Below, one piece after another: positions 16,003 to 25,838 of a DNA stretch of 38,335 nt. The stretch is from DATGEP01 sp035310125 (lineage in GTDB: Bacteria > Chloroflexota > Ktedonobacteria > Ktedonobacterales > JADMIN01). A program made the translations under genes and the position numbers. The notes beneath the pieces are model-generated. The model searched no databases, was not told where the DNA came from, and saw only the letters and a list, made by a program, of their open reading frames with translations. Each line of letters begins with the position of its first letter. The first letter of the stretch is position 1. Location of the stretch: assembly GCA_035310125.1 (NCBI GenBank), contig DATGEP010000023.1, forward strand, positions 1 through 38,335. Direction: 5' to 3'.

Positions 16003-16773
16003 ATGGGACGACTTGATGGCAGAGTGGCGCTCGTCACGGGCGCTGCGCAGGGCATTGGCGCGGCCACCGCGCGGCGGCTTGCCGCCGACGGCGCGCACGT
16101 GGCGCTCGCCGATCTGAACCAGGATGCCTGCGAGCGGACGGCCAGCGCCATCGCAAGCTCCGGCGCCAAGACGCTGGCCCTCGCCTGCGACGTGGCGGAT
16201 GCCGCCGCCGCGCAGCAAACCGTGGACCGCGTGGTGGAGCAGTTCGGTCAACTCGACATCCTTGTCAACAATGCGGGTATCACCCGTGATAATCTGTTGT
16301 TCAAGATGAGCGACGACGACTGGGAGCGCGTCATCAATGTCCATCTGCGCGGCGCGTTCAACTTCTCTCGCGCGGCACAGAAGCCGATGGTCGCGCGCAA
16401 GTACGGGCGCATCGTGAGCCTTTCCTCCGTTTCCGCGCTCGGCAATCGCGGCCAGGTGAACTACTCCACTGCCAAGGCCGGCTTGCAAGGCTTCACGCGC
16501 ACGCTCGCTATCGAGCTGGGGCCGTTCGGTATTACCGCCAACGCCGTCGCACCGGGCTTCATTGACACCGAGATGACCCGCGCGACCGCCGCACGCCTGG
16601 GCATCACGCCTGAGGTCATGCAGGCCGGCGCCTCGCAAGAGATTCCGCTACGCCGCGTAGGGCAGCCCGAAGAGGTCGCCAGCGTGATCGCGTTCCTGGT
16701 CTCAGATGACGCCAGCTATGTAAGCGGTCAGATTATCTATGTCGCGGGCGGCCCTGCCGGTATTTTGATGTAG
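16003..16773 (+). CDS. fabG: 3-oxoacyl-ACP reductase (FabG-type SDR)
   Basis: A 256-residue short-chain dehydrogenase. The nucleotide loop TGAAQGIG (12-19), NNAG (89-92), and the catalytic tetrad Asn112 (VINVHLRG), Ser142, Tyr154 and Lys158 (NYSTAKAG) are intact, and Gly-rich VAPGFIDTEMTR follows. It reduces 3-oxoacyl-ACP (or 3-oxoacyl-CoA) with NAD(P)H in the cytoplasm. The C-terminus YVAGGPAGILM has Ala in place of the usual Asp of VDGG, a minor change. The ATG at 16003 is the start that places the nucleotide loop at the usual distance; AGGGGAGG is 13 bp upstream. It lies 76 bp before an acyl-CoA ligase, so it may act on CoA thioesters (polyhydroxyalkanoate or fatty acid metabolism) rather than on the essential ACP cycle. 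Confidence 0.88.
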   Translation: MGRLDGRVALVTGAAQGIGAATARRLAADGAHVALADLNQDACERTASAIASSGAKTLALACDVADAAAAQQTVDRVVEQFGQLDILVNNAGITRDNLLFKMSDDDWERVINVHLRGAFNFSRAAQKPMVARKYGRIVSLSSVSALGNRGQVNYSTAKAGLQGFTRTLAIELGPFGITANAVAPGFIDTEMTRATAARLGITPEVMQAGASQEIPLRRVGQPEEVASVIAFLVSDDASYVSGQIIYVAGGPAGILM

Positions 16774-16849
16774 TAAATGGGGCGCCGGCGGCCTCTGCGA
16801 AGCCGTATACAGATCGTGCAATGTAGGAGCGAATGAAGCGAGGTACGCG

Positions 16850-18391
16850 ATGGACCTGGGCCGAATGTTGTCCGCGACGGCTAGCCGCCTGCCGAATAAG
16901 ACCGCCGTGATCTTCCATGATCAGCCGACGACGTATGGCGAGCTCAATGGCCGGGCGAATCAAGTTGCTAACGCGCTCATCGGCCTGGGTATCCAGCCGG
17001 GGGATCGCGTCGCGCTCTACATGCACAACCTGCCGCTCTTCATAGAAGCGTACTACGGCGTGCTCAAGGCGGGCGCAACCGTCGTCCCCCTGAACGTGCT
17101 CTACAAAGCCGGCGAGGTCGAGTACATCCTGCGCGACAGCGGCGCCCGTGCGGTCATCACGTTTGCCCCGTTCGCGCCGGTCGCCGTCCAGGCTGCCGCC
17201 AGCGCGCCCGATCTGCGGCATGTGATTGTTGCGTCACCTCAGCCTGTGCCAGCAACGATGGCCTGGCGCGATGTCATCGCGGGTGCGCCGGAGACCGCGC
17301 CGAACGTCAGCGTCCACCCAGAGGATATCGCCGTCATCTGCTACACCTCCGGCACGACGGGAAGCCCCAAGGGCGCGATGCTGAGCCACCGCAATCTGCT
17401 GGCGAATTGTGAGCAGTGCATGTCCCTGCCGCAGATCGCCACCCGCGAGGATGATACTGTCTGGCTCGCGCTGCCGCTCTTTCACATCTACGCCATGAAT
17501 GTTGGCATGAACCTGGCGTTTCTAGCGGGCGCCACCATCGTGCTGATCGAGCGCTTCGAGCCAGTCTCCAGCTTGGAGGCGCTCCAGAAGCATCGCTGCA
17601 CGGTCCTGTACGGTGCGCCGCCAATGTTCGTGGCCTGGGTGCAGCTCCCCAACATTCGCGACTTCGATGTCACCAGCCTGCGCTATGTCGCGTCCGGAGC
17701 CGCCGCGCTGCCCGTTCGCGTGCTCGAAGTCTTTCAATCGCTCGCGGGTGTGCCCATCAGTGAAGGTTACGGTCTCTCCGAGGCGTCACCTGTCGTCACG
17801 ACGAACGCCGCGGGCGCCGTTACCAAACCGGGCACTGTCGGTCCGGCTCTTCCGGGGGTGGAGGTGCGCATCGTGGATGATGTGGGCAACGAAGTGCCGC
17901 GTGGCGAGTCTGGCGAGCTGATCTGTCGCGGAGCCAATATCATGATGGGCTACTGGCACAATCCCGAAGCGACGGCGGAGACACTGCGCGACGGCTGGCT
18001 GCACACCGGCGATGTCGCCACGATGGATGGTGACGGCTACGTCACCATTGTGGATCGCAAGAAAGACATGATCAACGTCTCTGGCTTCAACGTCTACCCG
18101 CGCGAGGTGGAGGAGACCCTCTTCAAACATCCCGCCGTGGCCGATGCCGCCGTCGTGCAGTACCCAGATCCCTACCAGGGTGAGTCGGTGATGGCGTACG
18201 TCGTGCTCAAGCAGGGCGAAGTGGCCACCGAACAAGAAATCATCGAGTTCTGCCGGAGTCAGATTGCGACGTTCAAGTGCCCACGCAAAGTGGTGTTTCG
18301 TAGCGAGCTGCCGAAGAATATGTCCGGCAAGGTCGTGCGCCGTGAGCTGCGCAGTGAGGCCGCCGGGGCCACCCAGGGGGAAACGGTATGA
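16850..18391 (+). CDS. Acyl-CoA ligase (long-chain fatty acid-CoA ligase type)
   Basis: A 513-residue ANL-superfamily enzyme that activates a carboxylic acid with ATP to the adenylate and then to the CoA thioester. The P-loop-like YTSGTTGSPKG is at 165-175, GYGLSEASPV at about 306, WLHTGD at about 386, the hinge DRKKDMINVSGFNVYP soon after, and the catalytic Lys in KNMSGKVVRREL near 494. All are intact. Length fits medium/long-chain ligases of this clade. The exact acid is not predictable. GAGG lies before the ATG at 16850. Its stop overlaps the start of the following RAM-domain gene (ATGA), implying translational coupling and perhaps feedback by a bound small molecule. Confidence 0.92.
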   Translation: MDLGRMLSATASRLPNKTAVIFHDQPTTYGELNGRANQVANALIGLGIQPGDRVALYMHNLPLFIEAYYGVLKAGATVVPLNVLYKAGEVEYILRDSGARAVITFAPFAPVAVQAAASAPDLRHVIVASPQPVPATMAWRDVIAGAPETAPNVSVHPEDIAVICYTSGTTGSPKGAMLSHRNLLANCEQCMSLPQIATREDDTVWLALPLFHIYAMNVGMNLAFLAGATIVLIERFEPVSSLEALQKHRCTVLYGAPPMFVAWVQLPNIRDFDVTSLRYVASGAAALPVRVLEVFQSLAGVPISEGYGLSEASPVVTTNAAGAVTKPGTVGPALPGVEVRIVDDVGNEVPRGESGELICRGANIMMGYWHNPEATAETLRDGWLHTGDVATMDGDGYVTIVDRKKDMINVSGFNVYPREVEETLFKHPAVADAAVVQYPDPYQGESVMAYVVLKQGEVATEQEIIEFCRSQIATFKCPRKVVFRSELPKNMSGKVVRRELRSEAAGATQGETV

Positions 18392-18666
18392 TTACCGCGC
18401 TCGTGCTGCTTAATGTGCGCCGCGACGCCATCAACTCCACGGCGCAGCAGCTGCTCACAATTCCCGGTGCGGCGGAGGTCTATTCCGTGACCGGCGAGTA
18501 CGATCTCGTCGTCGTGCTGCATCTGGCACGCTATGAAGACCTGGCGGACATCGTGACAGAGCGCATGGTGCAGATAGACAGCATCACGCGCACGCAGACA
18601 ATGATGGCCTTCAAGGCGTACTCGCGCGAGGACCTCGAACAGGCGTGGGACATCGGCGTGGAATAG
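18388..18666 (+). CDS. Stand-alone Lrp/AsnC ligand-binding (RAM) domain protein
   Basis: A 92-residue single-domain protein matching the C-terminal effector domain of Lrp/AsnC regulators: MITALVLLNVRRDAINSTAQ, TIPGAAEVYSVTGEYDLVVVL, and ITRTQTMMAFKAYSRE. The DNA-binding helix-turn-helix is absent, so it is not a transcription factor by itself. Stand-alone RAM proteins form oligomers that bind amino acids or related molecules. Its ATG overlaps the ligase stop (ATGA), so it is made together with the acyl-CoA ligase; a regulatory role on that enzyme or pathway is inference. Confidence 0.9.
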   Translation: MITALVLLNVRRDAINSTAQQLLTIPGAAEVYSVTGEYDLVVVLHLARYEDLADIVTERMVQIDSITRTQTMMAFKAYSREDLEQAWDIGVE

Positions 18667-18716
18667 ACCACCCCCGACCGCGCGCCTTCACAGAAACGCC
18701 CGCCACCCACGCTTTC

Positions 18717-18740
18717 GTAGAGGCGTCCGGTGGACGCCCG
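18717..18740 (+). repeat. palindromic repeat, GTAG-GGCGTCC type
   Basis: GTAGAGGCGTCC, loop GGT, then GGACGCCCG: a 7-bp perfect stem. It shares GTAG(G/A)GGCG...CGCCCG ends with the copy at 38025-38048 and with the GCGCTGCC-type copies. It sits between two convergent genes and could also act as a transcript 3'-end stabiliser. Confidence 0.75.
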
Positions 18741-18762
18741 CGCGACTGACCGCGGTCTCATT

Positions 18763-19047
18763 TCAACGCAGCAGCCCATCTATCTTCCGGGCCAGATCAG
18801 TATCCTTCTGCGTAATGCCGCCCTCGGAGTGCGTGGAGAGCCGGAGCGTGACGGTCGAATAGCGAATATCAATATCCGGGTGATGCTCGGCCTCCTCCGC
18901 CAGGTCCGCGACGCGGGTGACGAACGCGATGCCGTCGGGAAACGTGGAGAAGGAAAACACCTTTTCAAGCTCGCCGTCACGGAGCGCCCAACCACCTAGC
19001 CTGCCGAGCGCCACCTGTAGCTCATCATCGGTCAGCTTTGCCATCAT
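18763..19047 (-). CDS. phhB: Pterin-4a-carbinolamine dehydratase
   Basis: A 94-residue single-domain protein with the family signature EEAEHHPDIDIRY (catalytic His pair) followed by VTLRLSTHSEGGITQKDTDLA, including the distant His and Asp. It dehydrates 4a-hydroxytetrahydropterins, recycling the cofactor of aromatic amino acid hydroxylases; many bacteria carry it without an obvious hydroxylase, as in this window. The start is ATG at 19047 or the adjacent ATG at 19044; GGGAGG lies 4 or 7 bp upstream. A longer frame back to 19179 would translate a dispersed repeat and is rejected. It is the last gene of the minus-strand group after yacP. Confidence 0.9.
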   Translation of the reverse strand: MMAKLTDDELQVALGRLGGWALRDGELEKVFSFSTFPDGIAFVTRVADLAEEAEHHPDIDIRYSTVTLRLSTHSEGGITQKDTDLARKIDGLLR

Positions 19048-19145
19048 TCGGCCTCCCTCTCTGTCTGGATTGGCTCCATCTGTGGTTGCGTTGTCGTCAT
19101 TCACACCGGGCTTTAGGAATGCCGGCGGACACGGTGCCGGTGGGA

Positions 19146-19168
19146 GGGGCGCTGCCTGCCGCGCCCGT
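19146..19168 (+). repeat. dispersed palindromic repeat between yacP and the pterin dehydratase
   Basis: Identical over 23 bases to the copy at 12788-12810 and the reverse complement of 15214-15235 over 22. It lies in the short gap between two minus-strand genes. Confidence 0.85.
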
Positions 19169-19175
19169 CGCGGGG

Positions 19176-19685
19176 TCACGAGCCACGCAAGCCGCGCATG
19201 TGCTGTGCCTTCTCGGCGCCCTCATCGCCCCACTGCCTTCTCACATACTGGCGAGTGAGATGCAGCCGGCGCCGGTGCCGGTCCGGCGCGTTCAGTGTCT
19301 CCGCCAGCTCGGCCACGCCAGCGGTGGCGCCTCCCAGGTCGCGCACCCCCGTGCGCACCTCCAAATCATCACTGTACACGCAGACGGCGCCACCCGCCGC
19401 CTTCTCCGCCGCGGCACGGCGCTGAATGAGACTATCCGCTGTCTCATCTCGCCGGGTGAAGACAATCTGGCCGCGTGGCATACGCCTGACCGGGAGGACG
19501 CTTTCGGTGTCGTTCGCGCCGTCAAAGACGATCACCACGCGGTGGGGCGTATGACGAAAGCGCATGCGCACCTGCTGGACCAGCGCCTCGCGTCCGGTTT
19601 CCATGCTCACCCGCTCGGCTGCCGCCAGCCCCGGCACGTTCCGTATGACATTGTAGCCATCCACGAGGATGAGCAGCGGATCCAT
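19176..19685 (-). CDS. yacP: YacP-like NYN-domain ribonuclease
   Basis: A 169-residue PIN-like NYN-domain protein of the YacP family. The first strand ILVDGYNVIRNVPGL carries the first catalytic Asp; HRVVIVFDGAND and the later IVFTRRDETADSLIQRRA and VCVYSDDLEVRTGVRDLG supply the other acidic residues. The homologue in Bacillus subtilis (Rae1) is a ribosome-associated mRNA endonuclease of about 170 residues, the same length. AAAGGAG lies before the ATG. The order cysS, rlmB, (zinc-ribbon gene), yacP on the minus strand matches a conserved neighbourhood of Gram-positive bacteria, supporting the assignment. Confidence 0.88.
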   Translation of the reverse strand: MDPLLILVDGYNVIRNVPGLAAAERVSMETGREALVQQVRMRFRHTPHRVVIVFDGANDTESVLPVRRMPRGQIVFTRRDETADSLIQRRAAAEKAAGGAVCVYSDDLEVRTGVRDLGGATAGVAELAETLNAPDRHRRRLHLTRQYVRRQWGDEGAEKAQHMRGLRGS

Positions 19686-19797
19686 GTGCGCGCTCCTTTT
19701 CGCTCTCCGAACCCAGCGTGATATGTCGCCACGACCCGTCAGGGCATCGTGCTTTCATTATACCCGCTGGGGGAGATGCGGGAGACCTTCGTGCGGC

Positions 19798-21258
19798 TTA
19801 CGAATCCTGGTGGGTGAGGTGCTGCATCTGTTGGAAGAAGTTCGCGATCACCACCCGTACGTCAATGTGAATGAGCGATACGATGAACGCATCCGCCTGC
19901 GCAGACACTTCGGCGGCGACGATGCCGCCAATGATCACCAGAATGACGGCGATGAGCGCAAATGAGGCGAGCCGTTCGATTCCGTTGATAAGTCTGTCCG
20001 TCGCGCTCCACGTTTGGTGGGCCTGTTGCTGGATCGGCGAAGAAGTCTCGAACGGGCCGAGCGCTGGCATGGCGGGCATCGCGAATGCGGCAGCTTCCAG
20101 CGCGGGCGCGCCAGTGGACACCGCACGAGGGGCTGTCGTTCGCGTGCGTGGTCGCGACTCTGGCGCTGTCCGTGCGGGCGCGGTGGCGACCGGCATGGGT
20201 GTCATGGCTCTGCGCTTCTGGGACACTTCCTCTGGCGGCACCTGTGTGATGGCAGCCTGAATGCCTGACCATCCGTGGGGCCGTTCCAGAGGCGCGCCGC
20301 AGAACTCACACTGGCGGACATGCCCGGCATTCAACCGTTCACAGGCAGCGCAGATCTGAATGAGCTGGAGCTGGCAGGCCGTACATCGCGTGACAAAATC
20401 ATAGTTTGCGGCACCGCAGCGAGGACACGTCACCATATTGGATGTCGCGTGGCCTTCGTTCGTCTCAAGCTGCTCGTCGCCGTCCAGATACATGCGCGTC
20501 ATTCCCCGCTCCGCCGGCGCGCCGCTCATGCCGAGGGCCGGTGCGGGTGTGGGCATGCGGCGGGTCGGCTCACCGGCAAGCACCCCAGGATTTGTCGGGC
20601 TGAAGGGCATAGGCATGACGAGCGAGGCCGCCGCATTCGGTGCGTCGTGGCTGTGGAACGCGGCAGCTTCGCTATCCTCTGTGGTTGGTTGCGGGGCAGG
20701 TGGCACAACTCCCGTGCGAGCCACTTCGGTCTTCAGTAGATGATCCAACCATTCCGGCTGGCCCATATCACTGTGTCTGCCCGCGGCGATCCGCTCTAAC
20801 CGCCCATCTTGCAGCGGGCCGCGTCCTGGTAGCCCAACACGCGGCGAACGGTTCAGGCCGCGTGCGATCACGCATTCGGCGCACATGCGGTTGTCGTCGT
20901 CCCAGCAATCAGGGCACGCGGCCCTGCCGCAACGATAACACGTGATAGAGAGCTCGCGAAATGCTCCATCAAATTCGGCGAAGCGCTGATACTTCAGATC
21001 GGTTATCTCTTGAGCGAGCGCGCTCCCAGGAACGGCGCTGACTACCAGCTCGTGCGCGATTGTCTCCACGGGAGTCGCGTAGCACGCGCCGCAGATGACA
21101 CACGCCGACCCGAAACGGATGGTGCTTTCTCCGCAGAGATCAACATAATTTGATTGCCAAACTGGTTGCGACATGCCAGCCACCCCCACACCCCGCCGCT
21201 GCCGTCTTTCTGGTGTTCCTTCCTGGGGCGACAGGGTAGACATAGATTCCGCGCCCAC
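19798..21258 (-). CDS. Multi-zinc-ribbon protein with C-terminal membrane anchor, unknown function
   Basis: Up to 486 residues. The N-terminal region has Cys clusters at about 42, 53-59 (CVICGAC), 107-118 (CYRCGRAACPDC) and 126-129 (CAEC), resembling a B-box or cross-brace zinc module. A Pro/Ala-rich linker (about 135-270) follows. Two or three zinc ribbons lie at about 275-325: CPRCGAANYDF, CTACQLQL, CAACERLN, CEFCGAPLE. After another Pro/Thr/Ala linker a single membrane segment lies at about 430-452. It is probably a tail-anchored cytoplasmic protein. Starts are uncertain: GTG at 21258, ATG at 21243 or ATG at 21174; the last still keeps all Cys clusters. Its place between rlmB and yacP suggests a link to RNA or ribosome metabolism (inference). 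Confidence 0.75.
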   Translation of the reverse strand: MGAESMSTLSPQEGTPERRQRRGVGVAGMSQPVWQSNYVDLCGESTIRFGSACVICGACYATPVETIAHELVVSAVPGSALAQEITDLKYQRFAEFDGAFRELSITCYRCGRAACPDCWDDDNRMCAECVIARGLNRSPRVGLPGRGPLQDGRLERIAAGRHSDMGQPEWLDHLLKTEVARTGVVPPAPQPTTEDSEAAAFHSHDAPNAAASLVMPMPFSPTNPGVLAGEPTRRMPTPAPALGMSGAPAERGMTRMYLDGDEQLETNEGHATSNMVTCPRCGAANYDFVTRCTACQLQLIQICAACERLNAGHVRQCEFCGAPLERPHGWSGIQAAITQVPPEEVSQKRRAMTPMPVATAPARTAPESRPRTRTTAPRAVSTGAPALEAAAFAMPAMPALGPFETSSPIQQQAHQTWSATDRLINGIERLASFALIAVILVIIGGIVAAEVSAQADAFIVSLIHIDVRVVIANFFQQMQHLTHQDS

Positions 21259-21395
21259 AATAACCGGGAGCCAAAGGACAATACATTAAGTTTGCCGCAC
21301 GCGGCGCGATACAGAGCGGACCCTCCCAGTCCCGCTAGTATGCTCCTATCGGGAGAGAAATGCAAGAGTTTCCAGCATGTAGCCTGAATGTCACT

Positions 21396-22169
21396 CTAGA
21401 TGTCGCCTGTTTCGGCGGCGGGTTCCACCGGCATCGCCCAGCCACGTTGCCGCCAGATCTCGTACAAGGCGATAGAGCCGGCTACGGCGGCGTTCAGCGA
21501 GCCAACATGTCCACGCATCGGCACCTGTATGAGCAGGTCACAGTGCTGGCGTGCCAGCCGGCTGATGCCCTTCCCCTCATTGCCGACGACGAGCGCGATA
21601 GGACCGGTCAGATTGGCTTGATCAAAGCGTGTCTCCGCTTCTCCATCCAGCCCGATACACCACAACCCTCGCTTCTTCAGGTCGTCGAGCGTGCGGGTGA
21701 TGTTGGTGACGCGGGCCACCGGCAGGAACTCTACCGCACCCGCTGAAGTCTTGTCCACGGCGGGCGTCAGCCCGGCAGCGCGATGCTCCGGGATGATGAC
21801 GCCGTGCGCGCCGACCACCTCCGCCGTACGGATCAGCGAGCCGAGATTCTGGACGTCCTGAATGGCATCCAGTATCAGCACCAGTGGCGGCTCGCCCAGG
21901 TCTGACGCCCGCGCCAGAATGTCGTCCACTTCGGCGTACTCACGCGGCGCTGTGACGGCCATGACGCCCTGGTGGTTCGCGTTCTTGGAAAGCTCGTCCA
22001 GGTGACGGCGCGATGCTTGCTCGACCGGTACGCCAACACGTCGCGCCTGGTCGAGTAGTTGCGTCAGCCCGGCGTCGCGCGGCCCCTGCGCCACGAGGAT
22101 GCGATGCACGCGCCGCCGCGAGCGCAGCGCCTCCAGTACGGGGTAGCGCCCCCAGATGTAATCGGCCAT
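21396..22169 (-). CDS. rlmB: 23S rRNA 2'-O-ribose methyltransferase, TrmH/RlmB family
   Basis: A 257-residue SpoU-family enzyme with the N-terminal substrate-binding domain (MADYIWGRYPVLEALRSRR, residues 1-80) and the C-terminal knotted methyltransferase fold. Motif 1 is QNLGSLIRTAEVVGAHGVII, motif 2 ALVVGNEGKGIS and motif 3 IPVQ-like LIQVPMRGHVGSLNAAVAGSIALYE (split here: QVPMRGHVGSLN). RlmB methylates G2251 of 23S rRNA in E. coli. The ATG at 22169 follows GGGAG by about 6 bp and is 2 bp after the cysS stop, so the two are cotranscribed. An in-frame upstream extension overlapping cysS is rejected. Confidence 0.92.
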   Translation of the reverse strand: MADYIWGRYPVLEALRSRRRVHRILVAQGPRDAGLTQLLDQARRVGVPVEQASRRHLDELSKNANHQGVMAVTAPREYAEVDDILARASDLGEPPLVLILDAIQDVQNLGSLIRTAEVVGAHGVIIPEHRAAGLTPAVDKTSAGAVEFLPVARVTNITRTLDDLKKRGLWCIGLDGEAETRFDQANLTGPIALVVGNEGKGISRLARQHCDLLIQVPMRGHVGSLNAAVAGSIALYEIWRQRGWAMPVEPAAETGDI

Positions 22170-22171
22170 AT

Positions 22172-23656
<1,485 letters not shown>

Positions 23657-24198
23657 GTTCACTTCATCTCTCTTCTTCGCCGCGCGCGTCGCCACGGCCC
23701 CAGCAGGGTGATCCGTGCCAATCATCTATCGCGCGTGGATGGTTTTCGCGTCTCGAAACAGATGCGGGAGGCGCCCGCCGCGCGACTTCCAGCCGGAAGC
23801 CAGGCTCCGTCCGGTCCGCTCTCCGCTCACGGTCTTCACTGGAGACACGCCGCGAGCGGAGCCTGAGCGGAGCTTGCTTTAGAGCGAAGGACGAAGGGGT
23901 CAGCGGCAGGCGCGCGTACAGGAGCAACACAGTCGGGGAGACTGCGCGGGAAGAGAGAATGCGGTGAGTGCCACGCGGGGGCTTCCCAGACGACGCCACA
24001 ATACCATCAGTCTATGTGCTCCATCAATGCGGCACGACAACAGCCACGTGCCATCATCTGTATTATCGCCCGCCGTGAGCGCCACGTCAACCAAGCCGTT
24101 GATACAGGAGCATCCGGCGGTTGCGCGTTGCAAGCGGGCATGGTAGCATAGGCGCCACATACCGACCTCTTCCCACAATCCGCCGGAGGTGTCCGTTT
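23657..24198. other. divergent intergenic region cysS-radC with repeat remnants
   Basis: 542 bp without a credible gene. On the cysS side lie the segment 23800-23890 (related to an insertion in argH, listed separately), a direct repeat GAGCGGAGC at 23854 and 23865, and the near-inverse GCTCTCCGCTCA at 23818-23829. I looked for a T-box sequence for cysS on the minus strand and found none. No confident promoter pair is seen. Confidence 0.5.
23800..23890 (+). repeat. diverged copy of the argH/argG repeat element
   Basis: Begins CCAGGCTCCGTCCG, one base different from the block opening the argH and argG elements. The 26 bases at 23865-23890 (GAGCGGAGCTTGCTTT then AGAGCGAAGG) agree at 21 positions with 34330-34355 inside argH. 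The distance between the two blocks is longer here, with extra inverted sequences. Confidence 0.55.
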
Positions 24199-24909
24199 AT
24201 GGCTGTGCTCGCTCCCCAGGTGACGTATCACACAACCGTGCGCGAGATGCCGACTGACGAGCGCCCGCGCGAGCGCCTGGAACGCTATGGGGCCTCCACG
24301 CTCCAAACGGCGGAGCTGCTGGCGATCATTCTGCGCGTCGGCACCGCGCGGGAGAATGTCATCGAGCTCTCCTCGCGGCTACTCCGGCAGTACGGCGGGC
24401 TGGGCGGTCTGCTAACGGTGGACTTCGCGGAGCTATGCGCCGAGCATGGGCTGGGACAGGCCAAGGCCGCGCAGCTCAAAGCCGCGCTGGAGATTGGCCG
24501 GCGACTCAGCGTGCTGACCCCTGAAGCGCGTCCGCAGATCACACGCCCGGAAGATGTCGCTAACCTCGTGATGCTGGAGATGGCGTATCTTGCCCAGGAG
24601 CAGCTGCGTGTCCTCTGCCTGGACACCAAGAATTATGTCGTCCATCAACAGGTGGTCTACCAGGGGACCGTCAACAGCAGCGTCGTACGCGCCGCCGAGG
24701 TCTTCAAACCGGCGGTGATTCGCACGTGCCTCGCCATCGCCGTCGTTCACAATCATCCGTCCGGCGACCCGACCCCGTCGCCGGAAGACGTGCGCACGAC
24801 CGAGCAGCTTCGCAAGGCGGGCGAGCTGCTGGACATCGAGCTACTGGATCACATCGTCGTCGGCCAGCAGCGCTTTGTGAGCCTCAAGGAGCGGGGGCTG
24901 GGATTCTGA
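24199..24909 (+). CDS. radC: RadC/YeeS family JAB-domain protein
   Basis: A 236-residue protein of the RadC family. N-terminal UPF0758 helices (MPTDERPRERLERYGASTLQ, ELLAIILRVGT) include a helix-hairpin-helix-like stretch GLGQAKAAQLKAALEIGRRL. The C-terminal JAB/MPN metalloprotease-like domain has VVHNHPSGDPTPSPEDV, giving the His-x-His and Asp metal ligands. Despite the name a role in DNA repair is not established for the family. GGAGG precedes the ATG at 24199 by 10 bp; the in-frame upstream extension from 24121 lacks family similarity. It is a lone gene next to the IS607-type recombinase. Confidence 0.92.
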   Translation: MAVLAPQVTYHTTVREMPTDERPRERLERYGASTLQTAELLAIILRVGTARENVIELSSRLLRQYGGLGGLLTVDFAELCAEHGLGQAKAAQLKAALEIGRRLSVLTPEARPQITRPEDVANLVMLEMAYLAQEQLRVLCLDTKNYVVHQQVVYQGTVNSSVVRAAEVFKPAVIRTCLAIAVVHNHPSGDPTPSPEDVRTTEQLRKAGELLDIELLDHIVVGQQRFVSLKERGLGF

Positions 24910-25061
24910 AGTTCAGCAGCCACATATGTCGCTATGAGTAATCGGTCCCGTCAACAGCCGTATCGCGGCTCGCGCATGGTACACTGCGAGTGAGCCGGCA
25001 GGGGGTGATAACTCAGTATTACATCTATTGTGTTTCATCCTGTTTTGTGGTATTTATGCGC

Positions 25062-25838
25062 ATGAAGTTGAGCGACTACGCCAAACAGGTGGGCGTCACC
25101 TACAAGACGGCCTGGCAGTGGTGGAAGGCCGGACACCTGGACGCCTACCAACTGCCGACCGGCACGATTATTGTCCGCGAGCCGCAGACCGCCGCGTCCG
25201 GCGTTGCCCTCTACGCGCGGGTGTCCTCGGCTGACCGGCAGGAAGATGCCGTGCGCCAGATGCAGCGCCTGCGTGACTATGCGGCGGCACGCGGCTATCT
25301 GGTGGTGGCGGAAGTGCTCGAGATTGCGTCTGGCCTGAACGACGAGCGGCCCAAACTCAAGAAGGTGCTGACCAATCCGAGGGTGGGTGTCATCGTGGTG
25401 GAGCATCGGGACCGGCTCACCCGCTTCGGCTATGGCTACATCATGACGCTCCTGGCCCTCCAAGGGCGGTGGGTAGAGGCGGTCTTTCCCACGGACACGG
25501 GCGATGAGGTGGTGGATGATTGCGTGGCGGTCATCATCAGCATGGCCGCCCGCCTCGATGCGGGTGATGGCCGTCGCACCAGCAAACGTCGCGCGGAGCA
25601 GATCAAGGCATGTCTCGAACACGTCATGCACAGCGACAGCAAAGAAGCGCGTGGTGAGGTATGGACATGGAGCGAGAACGGGAGCGTGATTCTTTTCGCG
25701 AGCAGCCGGCCGAGCCGCGCGGCATTCCACAGAGAGTGCCTGCATCCTCCGCGTTGCCGCGACCTGTGCGACCAGTACGACCTGGACCTGGCCAGGGGGT
25801 ACGCACACGCAATCTTTATGGGGATGAGCAGACCCTGA
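25062..25838 (+). mobile_element. tnpA: IS607-type serine recombinase (TnpA) without tnpB, 3' end runs into next gene
   Basis: The first 205 or so residues are an IS607-family transposase: a MerR-like helix-turn-helix (MKLSDYAKQVGVTYKTAWQW, GTIIV) and a small serine-recombinase domain (ALYARVSSADRQEDAVRQMQ with the catalytic Ser in RVSS; IVVEHRDRLTRFGYGYI; MAARLDAGDGRRTSKRRAEQ). The normal C-terminus would end near 25650. Instead the frame goes on for about 60 residues that are an out-of-frame reading of the 5' part of the CHAP gene, so the original stop and the usual tnpB partner are missing. Upstream (about 25010-25060) is AT-rich, unlike the neighbourhood, and probably is the left end. ATG 25062 is the family start; 25056 is an alternative. 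Probably an immobile remnant, though the catalytic domain looks intact. Confidence 0.82.

Noticed and set aside
18763..19179. longer pterin dehydratase starting at 19179
   Set aside because: The extra residues are the translation of an intergenic palindromic repeat; a GGGAGG-supported ATG pair at 19047/19044 fits the family.
23657..24000. T-box leader for cysS
   Set aside because: I searched the minus strand for the AGGGTGG-N-ACCGCG core and a terminator and found neither.
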